Notes: generated from the letters alone by a model not told the origin. A stretch of DNA of 64,000 nt from Polaromonas sp. AET17H-212 (GCF_002379085.1 NZ_NBZW01000009.1:1-64000), one strand, 5' to 3'; counted from the first letter of the stretch, positions 9,762 to 19,206 are shown. Translations and numbers: made by a program.

Positions 9762-9782
9762 CCACCAACAGGGCGTCAGAGT
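9751..9782. repeat. left copy of direct repeat flanking etfBA
   Basis: CTGATCGCTGACCA at 9751-9764 and CGTCAGAGT at 9774-9782 recur in the same order and orientation at 11797-11827, with a one-nt length difference between the blocks. The left copy includes the stop codon of the hydratase gene; the right copy includes the stop of the convergent gene at 11821. This looks like a target duplication around the etfBA segment. Confidence 0.75.
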
Positions 9783-9808
9783 TTGTACTTTTGAATATTT
9801 TTCCCCTT

Positions 9809-10558
9809 ATGAAAATCCTAGTCCCCGTTAAACGCGTAGTCGACTACAACGTCAAGGTCCGCGTCAAGTCGGACAACACCGGTGTAGATATTGCCAACGT
9901 CAAAATGAGCATGAACCCGTTTGACGAAATCGCCGTCGAAGAAGCCATGCGCCTCAAAGAAAAAGGCGTGGCCACCGAGGTGATCGCCGTGTCTTGCGGC
10001 GTGGCCCAATGCCAGGAAACCCTGCGCACCGCCATGGCCATCGGCGCCGACCGTGCCATTCTCGTGCAGACAGACGTGGAGCTGCAGCCGCTGGCCGTGG
10101 CCAAGTTGCTCAAGGCCCTGATCGACAAAGAACAACCTGGCCTGGTGCTTCTGGGCAAACAAGCCATTGACGATGACTGCGCCCAAACTGGCCAGATGCT
10201 CGCGGCCTTGGCCGACCTGCCCCAAGCCACATTTGCCAGCAAAGTCGAAGTGGCCGATGGCAAAGCCACTGTTACCCGCGAAGTGGACGGCGGTCTGGAA
10301 ACCATCTCGGTCACATTGCCAGCCATCGTGACCGTGGACCTGCGCCTCAATGAGCCGCGCTATGTGACCCTGCCCAACATCATGAAGGCCAAGAAAAAGC
10401 CGCTTGACATCGTCACGCCGCAAGACCTCGGCATTGACGTGTCACCGCGTCTGAAGATTATCAAGGTCTGTGAGCCGCCCAAGCGCAGCGCCGGCATCAT
10501 GGTCCCGGATGTGTCCACCCTGGTGGACAAACTCAGAAACGAAGCCAAAGTGATCTAA
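9809..10558 (+). CDS. etfB: electron transfer flavoprotein beta subunit (copy 1)
   Basis: 249 aa, identical in length to the second copy at 17545. The start is ATG 9809 (MKILVPVKR); an in-frame ATG at 9791 would add six residues. No clear ribosome site is seen in the AT-rich leader. Signature segments are [30 protein letters not shown] and [20 protein letters not shown]. It binds AMP and, with EtfA, accepts electrons from acyl-CoA dehydrogenases. Its codon use looks less GC-rich than its neighbours by eye, and the pair sits between direct repeats, suggesting insertion. Confidence 0.96.
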   Translation: MKILVPVKRVVDYNVKVRVKSDNTGVDIANVKMSMNPFDEIAVEEAMRLKEKGVATEVIAVSCGVAQCQETLRTAMAIGADRAILVQTDVELQPLAVAKLLKALIDKEQPGLVLLGKQAIDDDCAQTGQMLAALADLPQATFASKVEVADGKATVTREVDGGLETISVTLPAIVTVDLRLNEPRYVTLPNIMKAKKKPLDIVTPQDLGIDVSPRLKIIKVCEPPKRSAGIMVPDVSTLVDKLRNEAKVI

Positions 10559-10570
10559 GGAATTGAAGAA

Positions 10571-11515
10571 ATGAACGTCCTCGTTATTGCGGAACACGAC
10601 CATCACGCCATCAAGCCAGCCACGCTGAACTGTGTCATGGCTGCTGCCCAAATCAGTATGTTCACTGATGGGCAGGTCCATCTGATGGTAATTGGCCACC
10701 ATGCCCATCAAGCCGTGGAAGCGGCGACACACATACCCGGCATTGCTAAAGTCATTCATGCCGACGGTGAGCAGTTTGCCCACGCGCTGGCCGAGAACGT
10801 GGCCGCCCAAGTGCTGGCCGTGGCCGGCAATTACTCGCATATCCTGTTTGCCGCCACTGCTGGCGGCAAGAACGTGGCCCCGCGCGTGGCCGCCCAGCTC
10901 GACGTTGCCCAGATCTCGGACATCACCCGAATCGACAGCATCGATACCTTTGAGCGCCCAATCTATGCCGGCAATGCCCTGGCTTGCGTGCAAAGCCTCG
11001 ATGCCATCAAGGTCATTACGGTGCGCACGACCGCGTTTGATGCGGCGCGAGCCAGCAGCGGCTCAGCCACCGTTGAAGTAATTTCCGCCGTGCCAGCCCA
11101 TGGCAAAACCACTTTTATCGGCAGCGAAATCGCCAAAAACGATCGCCCTGAACTGACCGCCGCCAAGGTGGTGGTCTCTGGTGGCCGCGCCTTGGGTTCG
11201 AGCGAGAAGTTCACCGAAGTCATGACGCCGCTGGCCGACAAGCTCGGTGCGGCCATGGGTGCCTCACGCGCTGCCGTGGATGCAGGTTACGCCCCCAACG
11301 ATTGGCAGGTCGGCCAGACCGGCAAGATCGTGGCGCCCCAACTCTACATTGCAGCGGGCATCAGCGGCGCCATTCAGCACCTGGCTGGTATGAAAGACTC
11401 CAAGGTGATTGTGGCGATCAACAAGGACCCGGAAGCGCCGATCTTCAGTGTGGCCGATTATGGGCTCGAGGCCGACTTGTTCGTGGCGGTGCCTGAAATG
11501 GTCGCTTCGCTCTAG
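10571..11515 (+). CDS. etfA: electron transfer flavoprotein alpha subunit (copy 1)
   Basis: 314 aa. The C-terminal FAD domain is intact: SGGRALGSSEKF, then [20 protein letters not shown], then [19 protein letters not shown] and APIFSVADYGLEADLF. It follows etfB by 12 nt with AAGGAATTGAAG upstream. Together they pass electrons from the acyl-CoA dehydrogenases towards ETF:quinone oxidoreductase, which is not encoded in this window. The second etfA at 16607 is clearly paralogous (312 aa), so the region keeps two complete pairs. Confidence 0.96.
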   Translation: MNVLVIAEHDHHAIKPATLNCVMAAAQISMFTDGQVHLMVIGHHAHQAVEAATHIPGIAKVIHADGEQFAHALAENVAAQVLAVAGNYSHILFAATAGGKNVAPRVAAQLDVAQISDITRIDSIDTFERPIYAGNALACVQSLDAIKVITVRTTAFDAARASSGSATVEVISAVPAHGKTTFIGSEIAKNDRPELTAAKVVVSGGRALGSSEKFTEVMTPLADKLGAAMGASRAAVDAGYAPNDWQVGQTGKIVAPQLYIAAGISGAIQHLAGMKDSKVIVAINKDPEAPIFSVADYGLEADLFVAVPEMVASL

Positions 11516-11796
11516 ACCGAACTTTGGCACATGTGAAGGAGCGACTCCATTGCTTTACTACGTCAATGCTTGCAGGAGCATCGCTAGCGCCGTCTTGCTC
11601 GGTTTGTTGCGTTCACCCATTCGGTGAGTCTCCCAGATCAACGTAACCGCGCGCCAGCGTTGAGGAAACCGCTTCAGGTGGAGCGTCAATCGCTGCGTTT
11701 AAGATGAAAGAAGAAAGTGGCTATTCATCGGCTCACAGCAAGCCGGTGAACCTGCCGCCAAGCTGAGTTGTCCCTTCCCCCCCGCCCTGTCTCCAA
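11516..11796. other. gene-free stretch after etfA copy 1
   Basis: About 280 nt without a convincing gene. It holds a C-rich run near 11771-11783 but no clear hairpin-plus-T terminator. It is the tail of the segment bounded by direct repeats and separates etfBA from the convergent minus-strand operon. Confidence 0.5.
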
Positions 11797-11827
11797 CTGA
11801 TCGCTGACCAGGAAGTCTCGTCAGAGT
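11797..11827. repeat. right copy of direct repeat flanking etfBA
   Basis: Matches 9751-9782: CTGATCGCTGACCA at 11797-11810 and CGTCAGAGT at 11819-11827. The end overlaps the stop codon (11821-11823) of the minus-strand CoA-transferase gene. Confidence 0.75.
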
Positions 11828-13089
11828 CCGTAGAACTCGTGCGCCTGGCGTTCGAGCGCTTCGCGGTGCTGAGGCGCCGCGAGGTCGATCATGGCCTTGA
11901 CGCGGTGGCGCAAGGGCATCCCCCGCAGGCGCACGGCACCATGTTCGGTGGCCACCACATCGACGTCGCTGCGCGCGGTCGTCACGGGGCCACTCAACCG
12001 CGCAACGATCTTCGGCAGCGTGCCGCCCTTCGCAGCGCTCGGCAGCGCGATGATCGATGCGCCACCCGGCGAACGGCCCGCAGCACGCACGAAATCGACC
12101 TGGCCGCCGACCGCACCGATGTAGTCGCCGTTCACGCTCTCGGCGTTGACCTGGCCAGTCAAATCGACCTCAAGCGCGGAGTTGATCGACACGTAGCGCG
12201 AGAGGCGCGACAGCACCGCACCGGCATGCGTGTAGTCGATTGAGCAGACTCGAACGGCCGGATTGCGATGGACGAAGCGGTAGAGCCGGTCATCGGTGCC
12301 GAACAGCACGCCGGTTACGCTGACGCCGACGTCCATCTCCTTGAACGCATTGGTGACGGCGCCGCATTCGACCAGGTCAACGAGCGAATCACCGACCATG
12401 CCCGAGTGCACGCCAAGGTCGCGGCGGTTCGAGAGCATCGCGATGACGGCCTCGGGAATCGAACCGTAGCCGACCTGCAGCGTGGCGCGGTCTGGGATGT
12501 AGGCATCGACGTGGGCGGCGATGCGGCGCTCGAGATCACCGATCGGCGCGGACGGCAATTGAATTGGTGCGCGACGTGTCTCGACCAGCACGTCGATGTC
12601 GCTGGCGACCAGCACCCCGTCGCACAGCGATTGCGGCACGAGGTGGTTCATCTCGGCGATCACTACGCGCGCCTTGTCGACGGCGGCGCGCGTGTAGTCA
12701 GCCGCGAGCCCCAGGCTGTAGCGGCCCTGCTCGTCGGGCGGGCTGACCTGCACCAGTGCAACGTCGCACCCGATTTCACCGCCTGCAATGAACTCGTTCA
12801 CTTGCGAAACGTGGCACGTCATGACGTCAAGCACGCCCGCCTTGACGAGGCGGCGGTTCGTGCCCACACCCCCGAGGCCGCGAAGCTCGATGCCGTCGCA
12901 CTGCGCGGGATCGAAAGTGTCGGAGAACATCACGCCCAAAAAAACGCGCACGCCACCGAGCTCGCGTCGCTGGCGCACCAGCGCCTCGGTGAGGGTCAGC
13001 GGCTCGGCCGTGCCTTGTCCCATCACGATGGCATCGCCGGGGCGGATGAATTCGCACAGGTCGAGCTGCGCCGGGTCAATGCGGATCAT
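11821..13089 (-). CDS. acetyl-CoA hydrolase/CoA-transferase family protein
   Basis: 422 aa, family I-type architecture as in 4-hydroxybutyrate CoA-transferase and acetate CoA-transferase. Visible motifs: GVGTNRRL (75-82), QVSPPDEQGRYSLG (114-127), VGYGSIPEAV (207-216) and GVHSGMVGDSLVDL (226-239). In related transferases the last motif reads HTEM, with the catalytic Glu; here Gly230 occupies that place, so chemistry may be altered. It overlaps the CitE-like gene by 4 nt and is last in the minus-strand operon that starts at 16402. Confidence 0.85.
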   Translation of the reverse strand: MIRIDPAQLDLCEFIRPGDAIVMGQGTAEPLTLTEALVRQRRELGGVRVFLGVMFSDTFDPAQCDGIELRGLGGVGTNRRLVKAGVLDVMTCHVSQVNEFIAGGEIGCDVALVQVSPPDEQGRYSLGLAADYTRAAVDKARVVIAEMNHLVPQSLCDGVLVASDIDVLVETRRAPIQLPSAPIGDLERRIAAHVDAYIPDRATLQVGYGSIPEAVIAMLSNRRDLGVHSGMVGDSLVDLVECGAVTNAFKEMDVGVSVTGVLFGTDDRLYRFVHRNPAVRVCSIDYTHAGAVLSRLSRYVSINSALEVDLTGQVNAESVNGDYIGAVGGQVDFVRAAGRSPGGASIIALPSAAKGGTLPKIVARLSGPVTTARSDVDVVATEHGAVRLRGMPLRHRVKAMIDLAAPQHREALERQAHEFYGL

Positions 13090-13970
13090 GCCGAGGCTCC
13101 CGCGTCCAGGCGCTCGGCGAGCGCAACGATGCGCTGTGCGCGCTTGAGCAAAGGTCCGTCGATCATCTTGCCTTCGAAGTCGATCGTGCCGATGCCCTTG
13201 GCCGTGGCGTCGGCATAGCGCGCGATAAGCCGGCGCGCGTAGTCCACGTCGCTCGCGCTTGGACGAAACACGCGGTTCGCCACATCAAGCTGCCGCGGCA
13301 GCAGGCATATCTTGCCGTCATAGCCCATGCTGCGCCCGGTCTGCGCATCCTGCTCGAAGTGGTTGTCGTCCCGGATCTCCACCACCGCCTGGTCAATGGC
13401 AACGATGCGCGCCGCCTTGGCATGCAGCAGCACCTGCGACCTGGCGTACAGCACTTCCATCGATTCTTTCGTGCGACGGGCGCCAAGCTCGCTGGCGAGG
13501 TCTTCCGCGCCAAAGTACACCGCAGCCAGTTGCGGATGCGCGCGGCACAGCGCGGCGGCGTTCGCCACACCGTTAATCGACTCCAGCCCGCCAACGATAA
13601 AGCGCGGTTCGCGCCGCGGCCTGTCACGCTCGATGCGTCGCAGCCAGTGCAGCGCCGGGTAGAGTTGTTCGATGGTCTCGAGCTTCGGAATCACGATGCC
13701 GTCGGCGTCGGTTTGCCACGCGGCGGTGAGGTCGTCAAGGTAGTGGTCAGACTCCGGCTCGTTGACGCGGATCGTCAGCGTACCAGGAAGCTCGCTGCGG
13801 CGCAGGTCGGAAACCAGCGCATGAAGACCGGAACGCGCGGCCGCTTTTTCAGCAGGTGGCGTGCCGTCCTCAAGATCGATGACATAACAGTCTGCGCGAA
13901 AGCGCGGGAACTTTGCGACCAGGTCGGCGCGGTTCGCCGGCGCGAAGAAAAGGCTTCGAATGGTGTGCAT
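13086..13970 (-). CDS. CitE/HpcH-HpaI family CoA-ester lyase
   Basis: 294 aa TIM-barrel lyase. IDLEDGTPPAEKAAAR (31-46) is the family signature; Glu130 in GGLESINGV and Asp157 in FGAEDLASELG are the expected Mg2+ ligands. Relatives cleave citryl-, malyl-, methylmalyl- or citramalyl-CoA into a short acyl-CoA and an oxoacid. With a CoA-transferase gene overlapping downstream, cleavage of a hydroxy-dicarboxylyl-CoA is likely. A GGAG ribosome site precedes the ATG; the NMO-like gene ends 18 nt upstream. Exact substrate cannot be told. Confidence 0.9.
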   Translation of the reverse strand: MHTIRSLFFAPANRADLVAKFPRFRADCYVIDLEDGTPPAEKAAARSGLHALVSDLRRSELPGTLTIRVNEPESDHYLDDLTAAWQTDADGIVIPKLETIEQLYPALHWLRRIERDRPRREPRFIVGGLESINGVANAAALCRAHPQLAAVYFGAEDLASELGARRTKESMEVLYARSQVLLHAKAARIVAIDQAVVEIRDDNHFEQDAQTGRSMGYDGKICLLPRQLDVANRVFRPSASDVDYARRLIARYADATAKGIGTIDFEGKMIDGPLLKRAQRIVALAERLDAGASA

Positions 13971-13988
13971 GGGGGGCTTTCTCCAGTT

Positions 13989-15101
13989 TCAGTTGAGTAG
14001 TTCATCGAGCCGTTCCTTGGACTCGATCAATTCGAGCAGCATCTCGTGCACGACGTTGCGCACCGAGGTCTCGCCGGTCATGTCACCGACGATCTGCCCG
14101 ACCGGGTAAGTGAGGAATTCCTTCGCCCGCACGCGTTCTACTCTGGTGCGGCCCTGGCCCCACCAGAGTAGCGCCTGCAGCGGCGCGGGCAGCGTGTCGG
14201 GTGCACCTGGCTTTTCCCACGCATCGGTGAACGTGCTGCGCAGCGTTCGGCACGGCTTGCCGGTCACCGAGCGGGTCAACACCGCGTCGTCGGATTGCGC
14301 CTCGAACATCTTCTGCTTGATCTCGGGCGTAACCTCGCTCTCGACCGTCTTCAGCCACACCGACCCGCACCAGACGCCTTCGCATCCCAGGGCCAGCGCG
14401 GCCGCCATCTGCCGGCCGCGGCCAACGCCACCGGCGCCGAGTACCGGCATCGGCGCGACGGCGTCCACCACGCGTGGCCACAGTACCATCGAGGTGGTGG
14501 TGCCTGTGTGACCGCCGGCTTCAGTGCCGACGGCGATCACGAAGTCGCAGCCGACCTCCTTGTGGCGCAGTGCATGCTTCGGCGCACCCGCCATGGCGGC
14601 CACCTTGATGCCGCGGGCATGAGCACGTTCCACCAGTTCCCTCGATGGCGAGCCAAGCGCGTTCACGATCAGCTTGATTGGGTGTTCTAGCGCGATGTCG
14701 ATCATGCGCGCGCTCTCTTCCGGCGTGAACGTGAACTCGTTGACCATCGCCTTCATGATCTGCTCGGCATCGGCTGCCGGCAAAGGCGGGATACCGGCGT
14801 TGTCGAGCATGTTCTTGACAAAATCGCGTTGCGCCTGTGGAAACAACCGCTCGGGGTCGAACTTGCGATCGCCCAGCGCTTCAAAGCTGGCCGGATTGAG
14901 GATATCGATGCCATAGGGCTTGCCATCGATATGCTCATCGATCCATTTCAGTTCTTCATGCACCCGCTCCGGACTCATGCGGGCCATACCCAGCACCCCC
15001 AGTCCTCCAGCCTTCGAGACTTCGACGACGACGTCGCGGCAATGAGAAAAAGCGAAGATCGGGACCTCGATCCCAAACATCTCGCAGAGGCGGTTTTTCA
15101 T
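13989..15101 (-). CDS. nitronate monooxygenase-like FMN protein
   Basis: 370 aa. The N-terminus MFGIEVPIFAF and AGGLGVLGMARMSPERV, plus the phosphate-binding and catalytic region IAVGTEAGGHTGTTTSMVLWPRV and PVLGAGGVGRGRQMAAALALG, mark the 2-nitropropane dioxygenase/NMO family (TIM barrel, FMN). The His in GGHTG is the usual catalytic base. It overlaps the upstream Nudix gene by 4 nt. Many members of this family are not nitronate enzymes but enoyl-reductase-like flavoproteins; in this CoA-ester operon the role is open. Confidence 0.9.
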   Translation of the reverse strand: MKNRLCEMFGIEVPIFAFSHCRDVVVEVSKAGGLGVLGMARMSPERVHEELKWIDEHIDGKPYGIDILNPASFEALGDRKFDPERLFPQAQRDFVKNMLDNAGIPPLPAADAEQIMKAMVNEFTFTPEESARMIDIALEHPIKLIVNALGSPSRELVERAHARGIKVAAMAGAPKHALRHKEVGCDFVIAVGTEAGGHTGTTTSMVLWPRVVDAVAPMPVLGAGGVGRGRQMAAALALGCEGVWCGSVWLKTVESEVTPEIKQKMFEAQSDDAVLTRSVTGKPCRTLRSTFTDAWEKPGAPDTLPAPLQALLWWGQGRTRVERVRAKEFLTYPVGQIVGDMTGETSVRNVVHEMLLELIESKERLDELLN

Positions 15102-16402
15102 CTTGTCTCCTTATGGGGGGGTGCCGTCACCAGGAAGCCTCGGCGCGGTGCCAGCCATTCGATATGTTGTTCAGCGAGCCATTCCCGTGGCACCGTTTGT
15201 GCGCCAACGAACAACATTTTTTCCTGCACAAGCAGGTAGCTTATGCTGTTGGCCGTCGGGCCGGGTAGAGCGCGCAGCGTGATGCCGGGTACGGCCTCAT
15301 TGTTCTGCTGAGGACCTCGCACTTGCGCGCCGGTGCGGGCCTGCAGTTGTGCCGCACTTTCGACCTGTTCGGCATCGCCATCGGTGAGGAAAATCCAGCG
15401 GATTGGACCCGGGGCAACAGCGATAACGGCGTCGAGATGGCCTTCGTCCTGGGGCCCGGGGTCGATCACTGCCCATTCGTTGTTGCCGATGTCGATCAGG
15501 TAGCTGTGGCTGCCCGACCGACCGACGCTGAGTCGAAACACGCCATGTGACAAGCGCACCGGCACGCCGAGTCGTATCTCGCACCATGCATCGCCCCGGC
15601 CTTCGGGGTCGAGTCGGCCTACCTCAGCCCATGCCGGGTGATTTGGAAGGACTGGGTTGAGGCCGGCAAAGGTGGTTGCCAGACGTGGCAGCACGCACGT
15701 AACCTGCCGCGGTGAACGAGCCCAATTCAATAAGGCACTTGTGTTCGCAAAAGTTCCGATCTGCTCGATCATCGCCCGCGTCGGTGCCATCAGTCGACGG
15801 GTGTTCTCAGCCGACAAAGCCATCAAGGGCGTTAGCCAAACTTGTTCGACAGTCTCAAAATCATCATGCATAGACGACTGACCATCGGGCAGAATGGCCA
15901 GGAAGAATCGGGTGTCGAAGCGTTTGGCACGCCCCTTTGGCGTTAACCAATGGCCGATGTAGAACAAGCGATCCGCTGAGAGACCTAGCGCAAAGTCACG
16001 GCAGAAATCGATAAATTCATAATCACCGCTGTTTAGTCGACCGCGCAATGCCGACAGCCGCTCCCCGAATTTTCTATGGAGGTTAACGACCTGACCGCCT
16101 TCGTCTACCGCGAACAGCAAGCCCGCTTCTTCGAAGCACTCCCGTATTGCAGCTACGTAGTAATCCAGCCCGCCAGCTTCAACGCCGAGGCGAGCACTGG
16201 CTTGGACGTCGTCAAGGCCGATGCAAACTTCGTGGCTGCGATGATCTGCCGAGTCGATCAGACCTCCAGGGAAGACCCAAGCTCCGCTGTTGTGGTCGCC
16301 CTTATCGGCACGGCGCAGCAGCAATACCTCAGGTCCGCTCGACGCATCACGCACCACAACGAGGGTCGCCGCAACCCGTAGATTGACACTATCGGTCTTC
16401 AT
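15098..16402 (-). CDS. Nudix hydrolase fused to a degenerate metallo-beta-lactamase-like domain
   Basis: 434 aa. The N-terminal Nudix domain has WVFPGGLID (42-50), an insertion, then RECFEEAG (87-94), keeping the Mg2+-binding Glu pair. The C-terminal part (about 280-434) follows the MBL fold, with SHSYLIDIGNNEWAVIDPGP, but where intact relatives have THxHxDH this protein has TDGDAEQ (340-346), so the zinc ligands are lost. Compare the intact fusion at 32341. It is the first gene of the minus-strand operon with NMO, CitE and CoA-transferase genes. It may cleave CoA or nucleotide diphosphates. Confidence 0.85.
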   Translation of the reverse strand: MKTDSVNLRVAATLVVVRDASSGPEVLLLRRADKGDHNSGAWVFPGGLIDSADHRSHEVCIGLDDVQASARLGVEAGGLDYYVAAIRECFEEAGLLFAVDEGGQVVNLHRKFGERLSALRGRLNSGDYEFIDFCRDFALGLSADRLFYIGHWLTPKGRAKRFDTRFFLAILPDGQSSMHDDFETVEQVWLTPLMALSAENTRRLMAPTRAMIEQIGTFANTSALLNWARSPRQVTCVLPRLATTFAGLNPVLPNHPAWAEVGRLDPEGRGDAWCEIRLGVPVRLSHGVFRLSVGRSGSHSYLIDIGNNEWAVIDPGPQDEGHLDAVIAVAPGPIRWIFLTDGDAEQVESAAQLQARTGAQVRGPQQNNEAVPGITLRALPGPTANSISYLLVQEKMLFVGAQTVPREWLAEQHIEWLAPRRGFLVTAPPHKETR

Positions 16403-16606
16403 GACTCTTATTTGTTGTTCACATACATGGATTAATAGTCTCTGATGGTGATCTTTATGTCAAGTCAGGGAAAACCCTTGTGCGGTTACCTTGCATACCG
16501 GCAAGCAAATCGGTTCAGTCGCATTAACAGACAGGCCGCGAGGGTGTCGCGCTAGCCACTGATGATCGTGATTCTGGCGGGGGCGAACGCGGTCTGCGAC
16601 ACCCTG

Positions 16607-17545
16607 CTACAGAGCAGCCACCAGTTCCGGCACGGCCGTGAACAGATCGGCCACCAGACCATAGTCGGCCACCTGAAAGATCGGCGCTTCGGCGTCCTTG
16701 TTGATGGCGACGATTACCTTGCTGTCCTTCATGCCGGCCAGGTGCTGGATGGCGCCCGAGATGCCGACCGCCACGTACAACTGGGGCGCCACGATCTTGC
16801 CGGTCTGGCCGACCTGGTAGTCGTTGGGCGCGTAGCCGGCGTCGACGGCGGCGCGCGAGGCGCCGATCGCCGCGCCGAGCTTGTCGGCCAGCGGCTCCAG
16901 CACGGTATGAAACTTGTCGGCCGCGCCCAGTCCGCGTCCGCCCGACACGATGACCGATGCGGCGGCGAGTTCCGGGCGCTCCAGCTTCACCACCTCACGT
17001 CCGACCAGGGTGGTCAAGCCGAGATCGGCGCCCGCGTCCAGCGCCTCGACCGCTGCCGTGCCGCCCGCACCGACCGGGTCGAAGGCGGTGGTGCGAATGC
17101 TCAGCACCTTGATGGCATCCTTCGATTGCACGCGGGCCAGCGCGTTGCCGGCATAGAACGGGCGCAAGAAGGTGTCGGGCGACTCGATGGCGATCACGTC
17201 CGACACCTGGGAGGCGTCCAGCAAGGCCGCCACGCGCGGCAGCACGTTCTTGCCAAAGGCTGTCGCCGGCGCCAGTACATGGGTATAGCCGGCATCGGCG
17301 CGCACGCGTGACTGCACCAGCGCGGCCAGGTTCTCGGCCAGATGGGCCTCGTAGTGCGCCGCGTCGGCGTGCAGCACCTTGGCTACGCCCGCGACCGCTG
17401 CAGCAGCCTGGGCAACGGCAGCGCAATTGCGACCCGCCACCAGCACATGAATGTCGCCGCCGATGCGCGTGGCGGCAGCAATCGTGTTCAGCGTTGCCGC
17501 TTTGAGTACGGTGTTGTCGTGTTCCGCAATGATCAGGGTTGTCAT
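16607..17545 (-). CDS. etfA: electron transfer flavoprotein alpha subunit (copy 2)
   Basis: 312 aa with the complete FAD domain: [64 protein letters not shown]. The stop of etfB and its start share one nucleotide (TGATG), so the two are coupled. It is more GC-rich than copy 1 and matches its surroundings, suggesting this is the resident pair. It carries electrons from acyl-CoA dehydrogenases to the respiratory chain. Confidence 0.96.
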   Translation of the reverse strand: MTTLIIAEHDNTVLKAATLNTIAAATRIGGDIHVLVAGRNCAAVAQAAAAVAGVAKVLHADAAHYEAHLAENLAALVQSRVRADAGYTHVLAPATAFGKNVLPRVAALLDASQVSDVIAIESPDTFLRPFYAGNALARVQSKDAIKVLSIRTTAFDPVGAGGTAAVEALDAGADLGLTTLVGREVVKLERPELAAASVIVSGGRGLGAADKFHTVLEPLADKLGAAIGASRAAVDAGYAPNDYQVGQTGKIVAPQLYVAVGISGAIQHLAGMKDSKVIVAINKDAEAPIFQVADYGLVADLFTAVPELVAAL

Positions 17546-18294
17546 CAGATCACCTTCGCTTCTTCTTTGAGTCGTTTGACGAGTTCGGCCGTGTCGGCTA
17601 CCTTGATGCCGGCCTTGCGCGTCGGCGGCTCGCTGACGTGCAGGGTCACGGTGCGCGGCGCGATGTCGATGCCGAGCTCGGCCGCCTTGATTACCTCCAT
17701 CGGCTTTTTCTTGGCCTTCATGATATTGGGCAGCGTGATGAAGCGCGGCTCGTTCAGGCGCAGGTCGGTCGTGATCACGGCCGGCAGCTTCATGGCCAGG
17801 GTTTCCAGGCCGCCGTCGATCTCGCGCGTGATGGTGGCGGTGTCGCCGCTGATCTGCACCCTGGAGGCGAAGCTGGCCTGGGCCCAGCCCATCAGCGCGC
17901 CAAACATCTGGCCGGTCTGGCCGGCGTCGTCATCAATGGCCTGCTTGCCGAAGATGGCGAACTGCACGCCTTCTTTGGTGGCCACGTGCTGCATCAGTTT
18001 GGCCACCGCCAGCGGTTCGAGCCCGGCGTCGGCTTCGATCAGCACGGCGCGATCGGCGCCGATGGCCATCGCACTGCGCAGCGTCTCCTGGCAAGCGCTT
18101 GGGCCGCAGGACACGACGATCACTTCCGAGGCGACACCGGCCTCCCTGAGACGGACTGCTTCTTCGCAGGCGATCTCGTCGAACGGGTTCATGGACAACT
18201 TCTGGTTCGCGAGATCGACTCCCGAACCGTCGGACTTGACGCGGGCCTTGACGTTGTAGTCCAGCACCCGCTTGACGGCGACCAATATCTTCAC
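17545..18294 (-). CDS. etfB: electron transfer flavoprotein beta subunit (copy 2)
   Basis: 249 aa beginning [16 protein letters not shown], with [31 protein letters not shown] and [20 protein letters not shown]. Paralog of the gene at 9809. Transcribed on the minus strand ahead of etfA. The upstream 290 nt contain a MITE-like insertion that ends at the TetR gene, so the promoter of this pair may lie in or near that element. Confidence 0.96.
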   Translation of the reverse strand: MKILVAVKRVLDYNVKARVKSDGSGVDLANQKLSMNPFDEIACEEAVRLREAGVASEVIVVSCGPSACQETLRSAMAIGADRAVLIEADAGLEPLAVAKLMQHVATKEGVQFAIFGKQAIDDDAGQTGQMFGALMGWAQASFASRVQISGDTATITREIDGGLETLAMKLPAVITTDLRLNEPRFITLPNIMKAKKKPMEVIKAAELGIDIAPRTVTLHVSEPPTRKAGIKVADTAELVKRLKEEAKVI

Positions 18295-18367
18295 TTCATC
18301 TCCATGTGATTAAAAAATAGGCAACTCAAAAATGGTAAGAACGGAGCAAATCCGGTCCGCTTAACCC

Positions 18368-18576
18368 GAATGGCACTTACTTAAGCCAAAAAGGCTGTCA
18401 TCCCGGCCTTGAGCCGGGATCCATGCCACATGTTCCACCGCACAGGCCCGCGAGGCATGGATTGCGGGTCAAGCCCGCAATGACAACTTCAGGCGTCATC
18501 CACGTTTCCGTTTGTCATCCCGGCTCAACGCCGGGGACAGGTTTCTCGGTATTCGCGCCTTAAGTAAGTGCCATTC
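18368..18576. mobile_element. 209-bp MITE-like element with 18-bp terminal inverted repeats
   Basis: The ends are perfect 18-bp inverted repeats: GAATGGCACTTACTTAAG at 18368-18385 and its reverse complement at 18559-18576. They are flanked directly by the 10-bp repeat CGCTTAACCC (18358-18367 and 18577-18586), a target duplication. The interior has no gene but contains paired GTCATCCCGG / CCGGGAT-type palindromes. It lies between the TetR stop codon, which uses the last base of the right duplication, and etfB. The end sequence and 10-bp duplication recall IS4-type elements, from memory. Confidence 0.85.
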
Positions 18577-18585
18577 CGCTTAACC

Positions 18586-19185
18586 CTAGCTCACTCCCGA
18601 TGCGGCCACACGAGGAAACAGCATCGTGTACATGCGCTGCGCCAGCGCGTCAACGTCCAGGCGCCCGCCTGGCCGGTACCACTGCGCCGTCCAATTGAGG
18701 GCACCGAGCACCGTCTGGCGCACCAGCACGACATCGGCGTCGACCAGGCCCAGAGTCGCGGCCTCGTTGATCGGCTCCATCCACAAGGCCTCGTAGGCGT
18801 CGCGCGATGCCATCACCCGGGTCTGCGCGTCCGGCGACAGGCTGCGCCACTCGTAGAGCAGCACGGTCATGGCGTCGAGCCGCGGACCGAGCAAGGCCTT
18901 CAGGTGGCTGCGCACCATCGACAACAGCCGCTCGGGCAGCCGGGGCTGGCCGGCCAGCCCGTCGCGCACCGACTGCATGATGTCGCGAACGCCCTCCTCC
19001 ATGATCGCCACCAGCAACTCCTCCTTGGTGGCGAAGTGATAGAAGAGCGAGCCCGAAGTCATGCCCATGGCCTGGGCAATCTCGCGCACCGAAGTGCGCT
19101 CGAAGCCCTGGCGCCGGAACCGGCTCGCCGCGGTCGCCAGGATCGCATCTCTGCGCGGGAGTGGGTTGCTTCGCTGCTCTATCAT
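18586..19185 (-). CDS. TetR family transcriptional regulator
   Basis: About 199 aa from ATG 19185; an in-frame ATG at 19209 would add eight residues. N-terminal helix-turn-helix DAILATAASRFRRQGFERTSVREIAQAMGMTSGSLFYHFATKEEL is typical of TetR. The C-terminal ligand domain is of the type found in regulators of acyl-CoA catabolism. It is divergent from the dehydrogenase gene at 19331, and the carboxylase operon follows, so it probably represses that operon and responds to an acyl-CoA. The MITE target duplication touches its stop codon. Confidence 0.92.
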   Translation of the reverse strand: MIEQRSNPLPRRDAILATAASRFRRQGFERTSVREIAQAMGMTSGSLFYHFATKEELLVAIMEEGVRDIMQSVRDGLAGQPRLPERLLSMVRSHLKALLGPRLDAMTVLLYEWRSLSPDAQTRVMASRDAYEALWMEPINEAATLGLVDADVVLVRQTVLGALNWTAQWYRPGGRLDVDALAQRMYTMLFPRVAASGVS

Positions 19186-19206
19186 GCCATATACTATACC
19201 ATCTAA

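Noticed and set aside
9783..9808. Promoter for etfBA copy 1 in the AT-rich leader
   Set aside because: No -35/-10 pair with proper spacing and no ribosome site could be defined.
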